64,000 bases of DNA, from assembly GCF_042666435.1 (NCBI RefSeq), contig NZ_JBHTDC010000001.1, positions 372,001 through 436,000 of the forward strand, written 5' to 3'. Under the pieces are notes generated by a model. The model ran no database searches and was not told the DNA's origin. It saw only the letters and a program-made list of their open reading frames with translations. Made by a program: the position numbers and the translations under genes. The stretch's first letter is position 1. Each line of letters begins with the position of its first letter. The DNA comes from Allosphingosinicella sp042666435. GTDB taxonomy: Bacteria > Pseudomonadota > Alphaproteobacteria > Sphingomonadales > Sphingomonadaceae. This document shows, one piece after another, positions 44,854 through 53,708 of the stretch.

Positions 44854-45534
44854 TCAATCGCGGCCGAGCAGCAATCCCAGGAGGATCGCACGGCTTTCGC
44901 CGTCGATGATCCCGTCGACCAGTTCCGGGCGAAAGCGGCGCTGGAAGGCGATCGTCGCCGCTTCGGGATTGGCCACGTCGTAGCCGAAGCGTTCGAGCGC
45001 GAGCAGGAAGCCGGCGTCGGTCCAGTTGGGATCCATCAGATTGCGGGTGGGGCGCGGCAAGGCGAGGCCGAGCTTCGCCAGCCGCTGCCATTCGAACAAT
45101 TCGCCGGGATCGCGCTTGCGGTCGGGCGCTATGTCCGAATGGCCGACGACGTTGGCGGGGGGGATGGAGTGGCGCCGAACGATGCCGGCGACGAGCGGAA
45201 TCAGCGCATCCATCTGCTCTTCGGGAAAGGGGCGATAGCCATATTCGTGGCCGGGATTGACGATTTCGATCCCGATACTGGCCGAATTCACGTCGCGGAC
45301 TCCGCGCCAGTGGGAGCGGCCGGCGTGCCAGGCGCGCTTTTCTTCATCGACCATCCGCAGCACCTGCCCGTCCTCGGCGACGAGATAATGGGCGGATACC
45401 TTCGCGTCGGGGTCGGTCAGCCGCGCGATGGCCGAGGCGGCATCCGTCATGCCCGTATAATGGAGGACCAGCATGGTCACCGGCAGCTCGCGCTCGTCGA
45501 AATTGGGCGAGGGACAGTCGATGATCGCGCTCAT
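44854..45534 (-). CDS. AmpD-like N-acetylmuramoyl-L-alanine amidase with peptidoglycan-binding domain
   Basis: 226 residues. Amidase_2 domain with zinc ligands in MLVLHYTGM, and HSDIAPDRKRDPG near the C-terminal end of the domain; Glu in IGIEIVNPG. The last 65 residues look like a PG_binding_1 domain (LERFGYDVANPEAATIAFQR). No signal peptide is seen, so it may act on recycled muropeptides in the cytoplasm, as AmpD does. Confidence 0.92.
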   Translation of the reverse strand: MSAIIDCPSPNFDERELPVTMLVLHYTGMTDAASAIARLTDPDAKVSAHYLVAEDGQVLRMVDEEKRAWHAGRSHWRGVRDVNSASIGIEIVNPGHEYGYRPFPEEQMDALIPLVAGIVRRHSIPPANVVGHSDIAPDRKRDPGELFEWQRLAKLGLALPRPTRNLMDPNWTDAGFLLALERFGYDVANPEAATIAFQRRFRPELVDGIIDGESRAILLGLLLGRD

Positions 45535-45581
45535 GGGATCAGTAGCGCGCGAAAATGCCGCGCGCGTCAAGAGCGATCGGG

Positions 45582-46442
45582 TCAGCCGAGGACCGAGCGA
45601 CGCGACGGCGGGACCAGGCTTTCGTCGCGGCGCATGTAGAGACCCCTGTGATCGGGGTCGGATGCGAATTGCTCGGTCTGGCCGATCACGGTCTCCCCGG
45701 CGCCGAGCATCAGAATCGCGTCGGCAGCGCTCGCCGACGCCAGCTTGTCGAACACTTTCCTGCGCATTTCAGGCGAGAAATAGAGCAGGACGTTGCGGCA
45801 GAGAATGACGTCGAACTTCCCCGGCCGCGGCGGTGGCTCGGCCAGGCTATGCTGCTGGAAGCGCACCGAATCGCGTATGCGCGACGCGATGCGCCATTGC
45901 TGGCCCGGCTCTTCCTCGAACCAGCGGATCATCTGGAGAACCGGAAGGCCGCGCTGAACCTCGAACTGGGAGTAGAGGCCGGCACGGGCGCGATCGATCG
46001 CGCCGCGGGACACGTCGGTGCCGACGATGTCGATCTTCCAGCCCTGCCAGCGTATCTTGTCCTCGGCGAAGGCCATGGCCAGCGAATAGACTTCCTGACC
46101 CGTCGAGCAACCGGCGCACCAGATATTGAGCTTCTTCTCGGCCGAACGGGTGCGCTCCAGGCGGCGCAGGGCGCCGTTGAGCAGGAGGTCGAAGGGCGCG
46201 CGGTCGCGATAGAAATAGGTCTCGTTGTTGAGCAGCGCGTCGACGACTTCCTCGGCGAGACCGGGCTCCCGCCCGGCGACCAGGATCGCGATGAGCTGAT
46301 CGAGGGTGGCGATGTCGCGCTCGCGCATAAGCGACTTGAGCGCGGTCTCGATCCGCCACCGGCGGCTGATCGTCAATTGCTGGCCGGTCCGCGTCTCGAG
46401 CAGGCCGGCGAGGATGCGGCTGGAGGCGTCGTTTACTTCCAC
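45582..46442 (-). CDS. cheR: Chemotaxis protein methyltransferase CheR
   Basis: 286 residues. N-terminal helical domain, then the SAM-binding domain with NIWCAGCSTGQEVYSLAM and FDVILCRNVLLYF. It methylates receptor glutamates. It is the last gene of the chpT-cheA-cheW-cheY-cheB-cheR run and overlaps cheB by 10 bases. Confidence 0.96.
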   Translation of the reverse strand: MEVNDASSRILAGLLETRTGQQLTISRRWRIETALKSLMRERDIATLDQLIAILVAGREPGLAEEVVDALLNNETYFYRDRAPFDLLLNGALRRLERTRSAEKKLNIWCAGCSTGQEVYSLAMAFAEDKIRWQGWKIDIVGTDVSRGAIDRARAGLYSQFEVQRGLPVLQMIRWFEEEPGQQWRIASRIRDSVRFQQHSLAEPPPRPGKFDVILCRNVLLYFSPEMRRKVFDKLASASAADAILMLGAGETVIGQTEQFASDPDHRGLYMRRDESLVPPSRRSVLG

Positions 46443-47542
46443 GCCGCCCCCTGGGCGCGCGCGGCGACGCGCCGGGCGAGATCGGGGGGCGGCAGGATCG
46501 CCGCCGCCAGACCCGCCTCGGCGACCGTCCGAGGCATGCCCCAGACCGCGGAGGTGCGCTGATCCTGGACCAGCACGGCGCCGCCACTGTCGACGATACG
46601 GGCGCTGCCGACCAGGCCGTCCCGGCCCATGCCGCTGAACACCACGCCGAGCCCGTTCTTCCCGAAAGTCTCGCCAACCGACCAGAACATGCAGTCGACC
46701 GAGGGCATGCAGCCCGAGCTGGCCGGCGCGCGGCCGAGCTTCACGCAGACACCCCTGCCGTTGCGAACCAGGCCCAGATGCGCATCGCCCGGAGCGATGA
46801 AAATCTCTTCGTTCCGCAGGAGCATTCCGTCCTCCGCCACCTGGGCCTGGCGACCCGAGGCGGCGGCGATCTGGCGCGCGAAGAATGGCATGAACACGAC
46901 GGGCAGATGCTGGGTCACGAGGATCGGCGCATCGATCCGGCCGGGCAGCGCCTTCAGGAATTCGCCCAGCGCATAGAGGCCGCCTGTGGAAGCCCCGAGG
47001 GCAAGGCAGGAAAGCGCGCTATCCGGCATCGCGCGGAGGGTAACGAGGACCTGCTCGGGGCCACTGCCCGCGCAAGCGGCGCTACCGCACCTGTCGACGC
47101 GGCCGATCCGGCGCAGGCGCTCGGCGAGCACCTCGGAGAAACGGCCGGCGAACGTGCCGGTGCCGGGCTTGGGAAGCGTATCGGCGGCGCCGAGCGCGAG
47201 CGCCTTGACCGTCGCCTCGGCGCCGTCTTCGCAGATCGACGAGACGATCAGGACGCGCGCGCCATGGCCGCGTCTCAATATCTCCGGGAGCGCCTGCAGG
47301 CCCGATGTGCCCGGCATCTCGACGTCGAGCAGGACGATGTCGACCCTTATGCTTTTCAGCGCGTCGAGCGCTTCTCCGGCGTTGCCGGCCAGCGCGACGA
47401 TCTCGAAATCCTTCTGGGCGGACAGCATTCGCGACAGCACCGCCCTCGCGATCGGCGAATCGTCGACGATCATGAGGCGGATAGGCTCCGGGCCTGCAAC
47501 GCCGGCGTGGCGTTCGGGGGCCGCGGCGGATGGTGGCGTCAC
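46433..47542 (-). CDS. cheB: Chemotaxis response regulator protein-glutamate methylesterase CheB
   Basis: 369 residues, GTG start overlapping the cheY stop (GTGA). Receiver domain with MIVDDSPIARAVLSR and LLDVEMPGTSG; methylesterase domain with LGASTGGLYAL (Ser), TQHLPVVFMPFF (His) and SGMGRDG (Asp). It removes methyl groups set by CheR. Confidence 0.96.
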   Translation of the reverse strand: MTPPSAAAPERHAGVAGPEPIRLMIVDDSPIARAVLSRMLSAQKDFEIVALAGNAGEALDALKSIRVDIVLLDVEMPGTSGLQALPEILRRGHGARVLIVSSICEDGAEATVKALALGAADTLPKPGTGTFAGRFSEVLAERLRRIGRVDRCGSAACAGSGPEQVLVTLRAMPDSALSCLALGASTGGLYALGEFLKALPGRIDAPILVTQHLPVVFMPFFARQIAAASGRQAQVAEDGMLLRNEEIFIAPGDAHLGLVRNGRGVCVKLGRAPASSGCMPSVDCMFWSVGETFGKNGLGVVFSGMGRDGLVGSARIVDSGGAVLVQDQRTSAVWGMPRTVAEAGLAAAILPPPDLARRVAARAQGAAWK

Positions 47543-47904
47543 ACGACCCCGACTATCTGAAGCTTGCTCTCGAGGGTCTCGCGATCGAACGGCTTCATCA
47601 CATATTCGTCCGCACCGGCATCGATCGCCGCGCGGATATGGGCCGCGTCATTCTCGGTGGTACAGAAGACCACCTTGGGCTGCATGTCGAGCTTTTGCTG
47701 GCGAAGCGTGCGAAGGAACTCCATGCCGCTCATCACCGGCATATTCCAGTCGAGCAGCACCACGTCGGGCACCTGGTTCTCGATGCGCGACAGGGCCTCG
47801 CGACCGTCCTCGGCCTCATCGACGGCGAAATTGAGGGTCTCCAATATGTGCCGCGCCACCTTGCGGATCACCTTGGAATCGTCGACGACAAGACAGTTCT
47901 TCAT
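47539..47904 (-). CDS. cheY: Chemotaxis response regulator CheY
   Basis: 121 residues, a single receiver domain: acidic pocket VVDDSK, phosphoacceptor Asp52 in LLDWNMPVMSG, Lys in YVMKPF. It carries the CheA signal to the flagellar motor, or acts as a phosphate sink. Start MKNCLVVDD at 47904. 71 bases separate it from cheW. Confidence 0.94.
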   Translation of the reverse strand: MKNCLVVDDSKVIRKVARHILETLNFAVDEAEDGREALSRIENQVPDVVLLDWNMPVMSGMEFLRTLRQQKLDMQPKVVFCTTENDAAHIRAAIDAGADEYVMKPFDRETLESKLQIVGVV

Positions 47905-47975
47905 TCCAACACACTCTCTCTTTCGGCCGCTATTCAACAGGCTAGCTGCAATTGGTAATGACTGTGTTAAGGCGC

Positions 47976-48410
47976 TCAGGCGGCTTGTGCGGTGGGGCCG
48001 GCCAGCAGCGCCTGGGTGTCGACGAGCAGCAGCAGATCGTCGCCGGCCTCGACCATGCCCCGGGCGACGCGGCGCCAGCCGGCGGCGAGCGACGTACGGA
48101 CCGGTTGCACTTCACCCGAATATTCCATGACGTCCTCGACCGTGTCGACGAGCAAAGCGTAAGGATGGCCGTCGGCTTCGACGACGATCGCCTCGCGCAC
48201 CCCTTGGACGCAGGAGCGGCCAAGCTCGATCGAGGCCGAACAGTCGATGACGGTCAGCACGCGGCTCCTCAGCGCCGCGAGGCCGGCGACATGGTCGGCG
48301 GCGCGCGGGATGGGCGTCAGCCCCTCGATCTCGACTACCGCCTCCACATCCCCGGCGGGAATGGCGACGCGCTGCCCCGCCAGCGCGATGATGAGTAGAA
48401 GCTCCGTCAC
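47976..48410 (-). CDS. cheW: CheW-like coupling protein
   Basis: 144 residues of the CheW beta-barrel fold (RVAIPAGDVEAVVEIEGLTP, GLAALRSRVLTVIDC, ALLVDTVEDVME). It links CheA to receptors. It overlaps cheA by ATGA. The sequence is short and fairly divergent. Confidence 0.9.
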   Translation of the reverse strand: MTELLLIIALAGQRVAIPAGDVEAVVEIEGLTPIPRAADHVAGLAALRSRVLTVIDCSASIELGRSCVQGVREAIVVEADGHPYALLVDTVEDVMEYSGEVQPVRTSLAAGWRRVARGMVEAGDDLLLLVDTQALLAGPTAQAA

Positions 48411-50761
48411 CGGCCGTTCCTTCCACGTTGCGCCGCGCGTCGGCTGAGCGCGCTCAGCAGGCCGACGCGATCGTAGCGGTAGATGCTGTCGTCATTCTCG
48501 TTGGCGGGGTCGAGCTCGGCGCGAATCCTGAGCAGCCTGTCGGAGAAGCCGGCGGCGATGTCCGATCCGGCGCTCGCGATCAACACGTCCGCTTCGTGCG
48601 CGTCCGCTCCGTCCGCCGCGATGACGCGGTAGCCGGCGCTCTCGATAATCGGCCGCAGGATATTCTCCATCCAGCCGTCGCCACGAGGCATCGCGCACAC
48701 CGGCTTCGCGGCGCTAGCGGTCCCGTCGCGGCCATAAGCTCCGAACAGCCAATAGGTATCGACCATCTCGACCTGCTCGCCGTCGATCAACGTCACGCCG
48801 CTCACGTCGCCCGGGGAGCCCGCGGGGTGGAGCTCGGCGCCGAGCGATACCAGGTCGATCACCTCGGCGAAGCCATAGGCCAGCTCGGTCGAACCGTCCG
48901 AGAGGCGAAGAATGCGGATGCCTGTCGACGGGGTCTCGTCGCAACCGGCCAGCGGCAGGATGCGTTCGCCGAGCGCGACGCGCAGGCGGCCGGCGCTCCG
49001 CTTGATCGAGTCCGCGGGCACATCCTCGATCCGTTCGACGACCGCGAGACGGATGACGCGCTTGCCCCCGTCCAGTCCCCTGAAGAGCAAGGCCGGAATC
49101 TCGTTCCCGCTGCCTGTTTCCGGCCTGGGCGCGGCGGTCAGCTTGTCGATTTCGCTCTGGTCCAGCTCGACTCCGGCCGAGGCGGCGATGCCCGAAGGGT
49201 CGAGCAGGAGGATCGGACTGCCGTCGTCGGCGAGGGTTGTTCCGGCGTAGAGACCCGTCGCCATCACGACCGGAGCCGCGGGCTTCACCACCAATTCCTC
49301 ATGGTCGTGGACGAGATCGACCGCCAGAGCATAGACGTCGCCGCCGGCGGGCTTGAGCACGATCATGCACTGGTCGCCCGCGTCGCCAGTCTCCTCGATG
49401 CCCAATATGGCCGCCAGCGAGACCAGCGGAATGCGCTTGTCGCGGATGCTCGCGATCCGGGCGCCGCCCACCGATTCGATGCGGACGCTGTTGTTCCTGT
49501 TGCGCACGATCTCCTCGATGGCGGAACGGGGGATGGCGTAATTCCGGCCGGCGACGCTGACCGTCAGGGCCGGAATGATGGTGAGCGTGAGCGGAACCCG
49601 CAAGGTGAGGCGGACCCCCTGCCCCAGCTTGCTGTCGACATCGACGATACCGCCGATACGCTCGATATTGGCGCGGACCACGTCCATGCCGACGCCGCGC
49701 CCGGAGATGGCGGTGATTTCATGGGCGGTGGAAACCCCGGCCTGGAAGATGAGCGCGATGCGCTGCGCGTGGGACAGCCGTTCGCTCTGTTCGATGGTGA
49801 GCGTGCCGGCCGAAACCGCCTTGCGGACCAGCCGCTCGCCATCGATGCCGCGGCCGTCGTCGGCGATTTCGATCAATATCTGGTTGCCGGCCTGGCGCGC
49901 CCATACGCGCAACGATCCGACGCCGGCCTTGCCCGCCGCCATCCGCTCGTCGGCCGGCTCGATGCCGTGATCGATGGCGTTGCGGACGATGTGGGTCAAC
50001 GGATCGCGGATCATCTCGATCATCTCGCGATCGAGCTCGACGTCGCCGCCGTCCACTTCGAGCGTCACCTGCTTGCCCAGCTCGGCCGAAAGATCGCGGA
50101 CCATGCGCGGCAGGCTGACGAACAGATTGTCGATGCGCTGCATCCGCGTGCGCGTAATGGCGTCGCGCATCTCGGCGATGCACGCGGAGACGCGGTCGAA
50201 GGCGGCTTCGACGGCCATGTCGGTCGGCGCCTCGCGCAACCGGCGCGCCAGCTCGTTGCGGGCGAGCACCATGTCGGAAACGCCGCTCATCATGCGGTCG
50301 AGCAGATCGACCGACAGGCGGATGCTGCGCAGGTTCTTGCGGCTTTCGACCGCCACGCCCGTGGCGGCTTCCTGGCCCGGGCGAACCGGGTCCGCGCTTT
50401 CGCCGAGGGCGGCGATCAGCTGGTCGTCATCCGCGCTGGAGACGGATTCGCCGGTTTCGAGCGCCTGGACGAGCTCGCCGATGCGGTCGATCACGGCCAG
50501 GACGGCGGAGACGACGCGGTGGTCGGCCCCGCGCCTGCCGGCGCGGACGTCGGCGAGAACGTCCTCCGCCGCATGGCTGAGCGCCTCGAGCCGCGGCAAG
50601 TCGAAGAAGCCGCAATTGCCCTTCACCGTGTGGACGAAGCGGAAAATCTCGTCGAGGCGGCCGCGATCGTCGGGCGCGGCTTCCCAGGCGACGATCTCGC
50701 CGCCCAGCGCCTCGAGCATTTCGCGGGTTTCCGCGATGAATTCGTTGATCAGGTCGTCCAT
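48407..50761 (-). CDS. cheA: Chemotaxis histidine kinase CheA with extra C-terminal domain
   Basis: 784 residues. Hpt domain with His44 in VHTVKGNCGF; dimerisation helices; ATPase domain with VRNAIDHGIE, IADDGRGID and SGRGVGMDVV; CheW-like domains; and a C-terminal stretch of about 90 residues starting MENILRPIIESAGYRV that resembles the start of a receiver domain but lacks the acidic pocket (ADVLIASAGS where the phosphoacceptor should be). It feeds CheY and CheB. No P2 domain is obvious. Confidence 0.95.
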   Translation of the reverse strand: MDDLINEFIAETREMLEALGGEIVAWEAAPDDRGRLDEIFRFVHTVKGNCGFFDLPRLEALSHAAEDVLADVRAGRRGADHRVVSAVLAVIDRIGELVQALETGESVSSADDDQLIAALGESADPVRPGQEAATGVAVESRKNLRSIRLSVDLLDRMMSGVSDMVLARNELARRLREAPTDMAVEAAFDRVSACIAEMRDAITRTRMQRIDNLFVSLPRMVRDLSAELGKQVTLEVDGGDVELDREMIEMIRDPLTHIVRNAIDHGIEPADERMAAGKAGVGSLRVWARQAGNQILIEIADDGRGIDGERLVRKAVSAGTLTIEQSERLSHAQRIALIFQAGVSTAHEITAISGRGVGMDVVRANIERIGGIVDVDSKLGQGVRLTLRVPLTLTIIPALTVSVAGRNYAIPRSAIEEIVRNRNNSVRIESVGGARIASIRDKRIPLVSLAAILGIEETGDAGDQCMIVLKPAGGDVYALAVDLVHDHEELVVKPAAPVVMATGLYAGTTLADDGSPILLLDPSGIAASAGVELDQSEIDKLTAAPRPETGSGNEIPALLFRGLDGGKRVIRLAVVERIEDVPADSIKRSAGRLRVALGERILPLAGCDETPSTGIRILRLSDGSTELAYGFAEVIDLVSLGAELHPAGSPGDVSGVTLIDGEQVEMVDTYWLFGAYGRDGTASAAKPVCAMPRGDGWMENILRPIIESAGYRVIAADGADAHEADVLIASAGSDIAAGFSDRLLRIRAELDPANENDDSIYRYDRVGLLSALSRRAAQRGRNGR

Positions 50762-50834
50762 CGAGCCCCATCCGGCAAGGGTGATGGAGCGCTTATGGAG
50801 AGGAGTTGGTAAAGGAGGCGTTTACTGGCGGGCG

Positions 50835-51470
50835 TCAGGCGGGGACGGAAGCGCCGAACATCAGCATCCCTTCCTCGCTCTCCATCACCTGCACGTCGCC
50901 GCCGCCTTCGGCGACGAGGCAGTGGACCAGCCAGGCGGCCGCCGCGCGGGGCGCGATCTGCTCTTCCGAGCTCTGGCCGGACAGCACCTTCTTCAACTCG
51001 GGATCGAGGACGATGCGCGGGCCTTCGGCGCGAATGACGATGTCGAGGCCGCCGTCATGCTTTTCCGCGCCGACGTCGAGCCGGCCGCCCCGCACGAGCG
51101 CGTCGCCGGCGATGAGGACGAGGTTCAAGAGCACCTTCAACGCCGCCTTGCTCATCGACGGCTCGTCGACCATCCAGCCCAGCTGGATGCGGCCGTCGCC
51201 CCCGAACAGCCCCTCGATGGCCACCCTCGCCTCGCGCGTGTCGACATCGTCGGCGAACCCGCCGGCGGCGCCGAAGGCGAGGCGGAAGAATTTGAGCTTG
51301 TTAGCGGAGGCGCGGGCGCTTTCGCCGAGGAGATCGAGACAGCGAGCGCGCATTTCGGGGTCATGCTCGTCGGAGAGCAGTTCGATGCCGTTGTTGAGAG
51401 CGCCGACGGGACTCAGCAGATCGTGACAAAGGCGCGAACAAAGGAGGCTCGCGAATTCGTGGGATTTCAT
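50835..51470 (-). CDS. chpT: Histidine phosphotransferase ChpT
   Basis: 211 residues. The HD phosphotransfer motif is in CSRLCHDLLSPVGALNNGIE (His16), followed by a degenerate ATPase-like domain, the known ChpT design. ChpT passes phosphate from CckA to CtrA and CpdR. Start 51470 has GAGGGG about nine bases upstream; Met 51509 has none. It lies 73 bases upstream of cheA. Confidence 0.92.
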   Translation of the reverse strand: MKSHEFASLLCSRLCHDLLSPVGALNNGIELLSDEHDPEMRARCLDLLGESARASANKLKFFRLAFGAAGGFADDVDTREARVAIEGLFGGDGRIQLGWMVDEPSMSKAALKVLLNLVLIAGDALVRGGRLDVGAEKHDGGLDIVIRAEGPRIVLDPELKKVLSGQSSEEQIAPRAAAAWLVHCLVAEGGGDVQVMESEEGMLMFGASVPA

Positions 51471-51682
51471 TCGGTTGGCCCCTCTGGCGGCTGATGCGTC
51501 TCTGTTCATGCCTATTGGCGCGTGCGCCGCGCGGTTGCAAGGCGGCGCGTCGCCCGCCGGGCCCGTCGCGGCCCAGATGGCCGAACGCCAGGCGCGCACG
51601 CGGGCGGAGCCAATCCGCTATCCTGTCTCCGCCATTTTGCGGGGAATGCGACGTCGATCTGGAGGATAAGGCGCCAAGCCAG

Positions 51683-51755
51683 CCTCTCTCCCCTTGCGGG
51701 AGAGAGCGACTCGCCGCAGGCGAGCGGAGAGAGGGGTTGCCTCGGCGAAGCCGAG
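51683..51755. repeat. Composite palindromic repeat upstream of chpT
   Basis: CTCTCTCCCCTTGCGGGAGA with GAGAGAGGGG 25 bases on, enclosing TCGCCGCAGGCGA, and then a small hairpin CTCGGCGAAGCCGAG. A different REP type from the CGTCAT family. The 297 bases between chpT and the thiC fragment hold this repeat, the chpT leader and no gene. Confidence 0.75.
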
Positions 51756-51767
51756 GCGGAACAGGGC

Positions 51768-51833
51768 ATGGCCGAGATGAGCGAAAAATTCCGCGAGAAA
51801 GGCGGCGAAATCTATCTTCCCGCAGCCGAATAA
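51768..51833 (+). pseudogene. thiC: C-terminal fragment of phosphomethylpyrimidine synthase ThiC
   Basis: The 21 codons MAEMSEKFREKGGEIYLPAA(E) plus stop match the very end of ThiC as I know it in proteobacteria. The sequence before it (EAEAEQG) may also be ThiC-derived. The other 600 or so codons are absent; a palindromic repeat and chpT lie upstream. It looks like a deletion or rearrangement scar. Confidence 0.7.
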
Positions 51834-51916
51834 GTGCCGTCTGTTGACGGACGCACTCTCCGCGCGCGAAGGCATGGCACAGACCTGAGGCTCGTTCCAA
51901 TCAGGGGGAAAACATC

Positions 51917-52150
51917 GTGCCGACCGTCCATCGTGAAAAGGGACACCGCTTCTATTTCTTCAGCCACGAACCCAACGAGCCGCCTCACATTCACGTCGAC
52001 AAGGGTGGTGCGACTCTGAAGGCTTGGCTCGACCCGGTGACGTTCGCGAAGGCCAGCGGCTTTCGCCCGCGCGAAATCAATGCCATATTGGCGATGGTTA
52101 CGGAGCATCGCGCGGTGCTGCTGGAGGCTTGGCATGAATATTTCGGTTAA
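51917..52150 (+). CDS. DUF4160 domain protein
   Basis: 77 residues, GTG start. MPTVHREKGHRFYFFSHEPN then EPPHIHVDKGGATLKAWLDP is the DUF4160 pattern. It overlaps the DUF2442 gene by 17 bases. These two families are often found together and have been proposed to form a toxin-antitoxin-like pair, though this is not established. Confidence 0.88.
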   Translation: MPTVHREKGHRFYFFSHEPNEPPHIHVDKGGATLKAWLDPVTFAKASGFRPREINAILAMVTEHRAVLLEAWHEYFG

Positions 52151-52400
52151 GGTGACGGACGAGCGCGTCGCCGACGTGCGCTGCGACGCCGACAGCCTGA
52201 TCGTCGATCTGATGGACGGCCGCTCCATCTCCGTGCCCCTGGCATGGTACCCCCGCCTGCTCGCCGCCACCCCCGAACAGCGCGCCCATTGGGAGAAAGC
52301 CGGCGGCGGCTATGGCATCCACTGGCCGGACATCGACGAAGATTTGAGCACCGAAGGCCTTTTGCGAGGCGCACCGGCGCCTCGGACGGGTGCCAATTGA
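52134..52400 (+). CDS. DUF2442 domain protein
   Basis: 88 residues. MNISVKVTDERVADVRCDAD, then LMDGRSISVPLAWYPRLLAA and GYGIHWPDIDEDLSTEGLL fit DUF2442. The last codons and the stop lie inside the first copy of a 38-bp tandem repeat, so the original C-terminus may have been changed. Confidence 0.88.
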   Translation: MNISVKVTDERVADVRCDADSLIVDLMDGRSISVPLAWYPRLLAATPEQRAHWEKAGGGYGIHWPDIDEDLSTEGLLRGAPAPRTGAN

Positions 52401-52474
52401 GTATTGTGTCCCGGGAATGTCTGTCGGGTGCCAATTGAGTATTGTGTCCCGGGAATGTCTGTCTCGGGAATGTC
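52387..52474. repeat. 38-bp tandem repeat, two copies and a fragment
   Basis: Two identical 38-base units at 52387-52424 and 52425-52462, beginning CGGGTGCCAATTGAGTATTG, followed by a partial third (TCGGGAATGTC). Each unit holds the palindromes CAATTG and CCCGGG. The first covers the DUF2442 stop codon. It marks the left edge of a low-G+C islet and might be a duplicated end of a lost mobile element. Confidence 0.9.
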
Positions 52475-52600
52475 AAAACTGGCCATATTCTAATGGGCGC
52501 CCAATATGTCGCCTCAGAAGTGACGCGGCTTTTCTCAGATCGAAACCTTAGGAAGGCTAATCGTGATATCCCTCAACGCTCCTATCCCGCCTAACACATC

Positions 52601-53140
52601 GTGAATGCCTTTCCCGAGCGGCCTGTTGATTGGGACAATGCTGAGCAAGAGAAGGAGGTCTTCGCTAGGTTTGGCCTAGCCAGCTATCATGCCCAATGTT
52701 TTGAACACTCGGTCGTCAATCTCCTGCTGACTGCGGAGTTGGTGGCAGCGAGCAAGGTTGTGGATAGCAAAGAGGCATGGGAACAGCTGGTCGATCACAT
52801 TCTCGACTCATCTTTCGAGCTCACGCTAGGTAATATTCTGCGTCGTCTGGAACAGCGGATTGCTATTGAGCCGCGCACTATGAAGATCATCCGCGACGCC
52901 AAGGATCGACGGGATTGGCTGGCTCACCGATTCTTTAGAGAACATGCCGAAGATTTCGTGACGAGCTCAGGTAGGCTGCGCATGCTCGATGTCGTGGAGG
53001 AGCATGGAACTCATATTTACGAGGCGATGCAAATCGTTGACCTCATTGAAGGTGCAACTGCCAAGCACTTGGGCGATACACCGGAGCGACGAGAAGAGTT
53101 TTACAGCCGCTATTTCAAAGAAGTCCTCGCTCGAGAATAG
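52601..53140 (+). CDS. Hypothetical protein, HEPN-like, horizontally acquired
   Basis: 179 residues, GTG start. Not a family I can name. It is all-helical and has KDRRDWLAHRFFREHAEDF, an R-x4-H pattern typical of HEPN ribonuclease or HEPN-like proteins. Base composition is visibly lower in G+C than the neighbours, which suggests recent transfer. Converges on the next gene. The 200 bases before it hold the repeat and no gene. Confidence 0.7.
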   Translation: MNAFPERPVDWDNAEQEKEVFARFGLASYHAQCFEHSVVNLLLTAELVAASKVVDSKEAWEQLVDHILDSSFELTLGNILRRLEQRIAIEPRTMKIIRDAKDRRDWLAHRFFREHAEDFVTSSGRLRMLDVVEEHGTHIYEAMQIVDLIEGATAKHLGDTPERREEFYSRYFKEVLARE

Positions 53141-53141
53141 G

Positions 53142-53708
53142 TCAAAGGAGGTTCCTCGTTTCCTCCACCTCTATCGCTGCGCCCTCGCAGTACGTTACGA
53201 TAATCCAATGAGCCTGAAAAAGCTCGTCCAAATCAGCGTCGATTCCTTCGAACCATTTCCCACCTTTTGAGCTGGGATAGCGAAATCGGTCTGCAAATGG
53301 GTCAAGTGCTTGCACGAATGCGATCATCTCTCTCACGCTGTTTGTGAGGTCGTCATCATCCGAATATCCAAGGTCTGCACGCGCGCGCTGTAAGCCCACG
53401 AATAGTGCACTGAGATTATGGCTCGGCTTGCCCTCAAACCCACCTGCAATTTCGGTAATTGCCGCCTTTAGAGCCAGTTCGACGCTTTGCCGCCAAAGCA
53501 AAATGAGGGGCCGCAACAGAAATCCGGAATGGTCCGCCCGAGCCTGATCCCACAGTGTCTCGAAACCTCGCTGAAAGCTATAGGACAGAGCATCCCAAGA
53601 GACCGAGATTATGTCGTGGAGAGGCGCGACATTCCGGATGAACGCCCGCAACTCAGGTTGCGTGTTGACAATGTCGTCCACGAGTTCTTCGCGTCGTTCA
53701 AATGACAT
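53142..53708 (-). CDS. Hypothetical protein in low-G+C islet
   Basis: 188 residues, ATG at 53708. Helical, with LLWRQSVELALKAAITEIAG and KPSHNLSALFVGLQRA; the 'RQ.VELALKA ... HNL..L' pattern occurs in HEPN-type proteins linked to defence or phage genes. Same lower G+C as its convergent partner, with one base between the stop codons. Function unknown. Confidence 0.7.
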   Translation of the reverse strand: MSFERREELVDDIVNTQPELRAFIRNVAPLHDIISVSWDALSYSFQRGFETLWDQARADHSGFLLRPLILLWRQSVELALKAAITEIAGGFEGKPSHNLSALFVGLQRARADLGYSDDDDLTNSVREMIAFVQALDPFADRFRYPSSKGGKWFEGIDADLDELFQAHWIIVTYCEGAAIEVEETRNLL

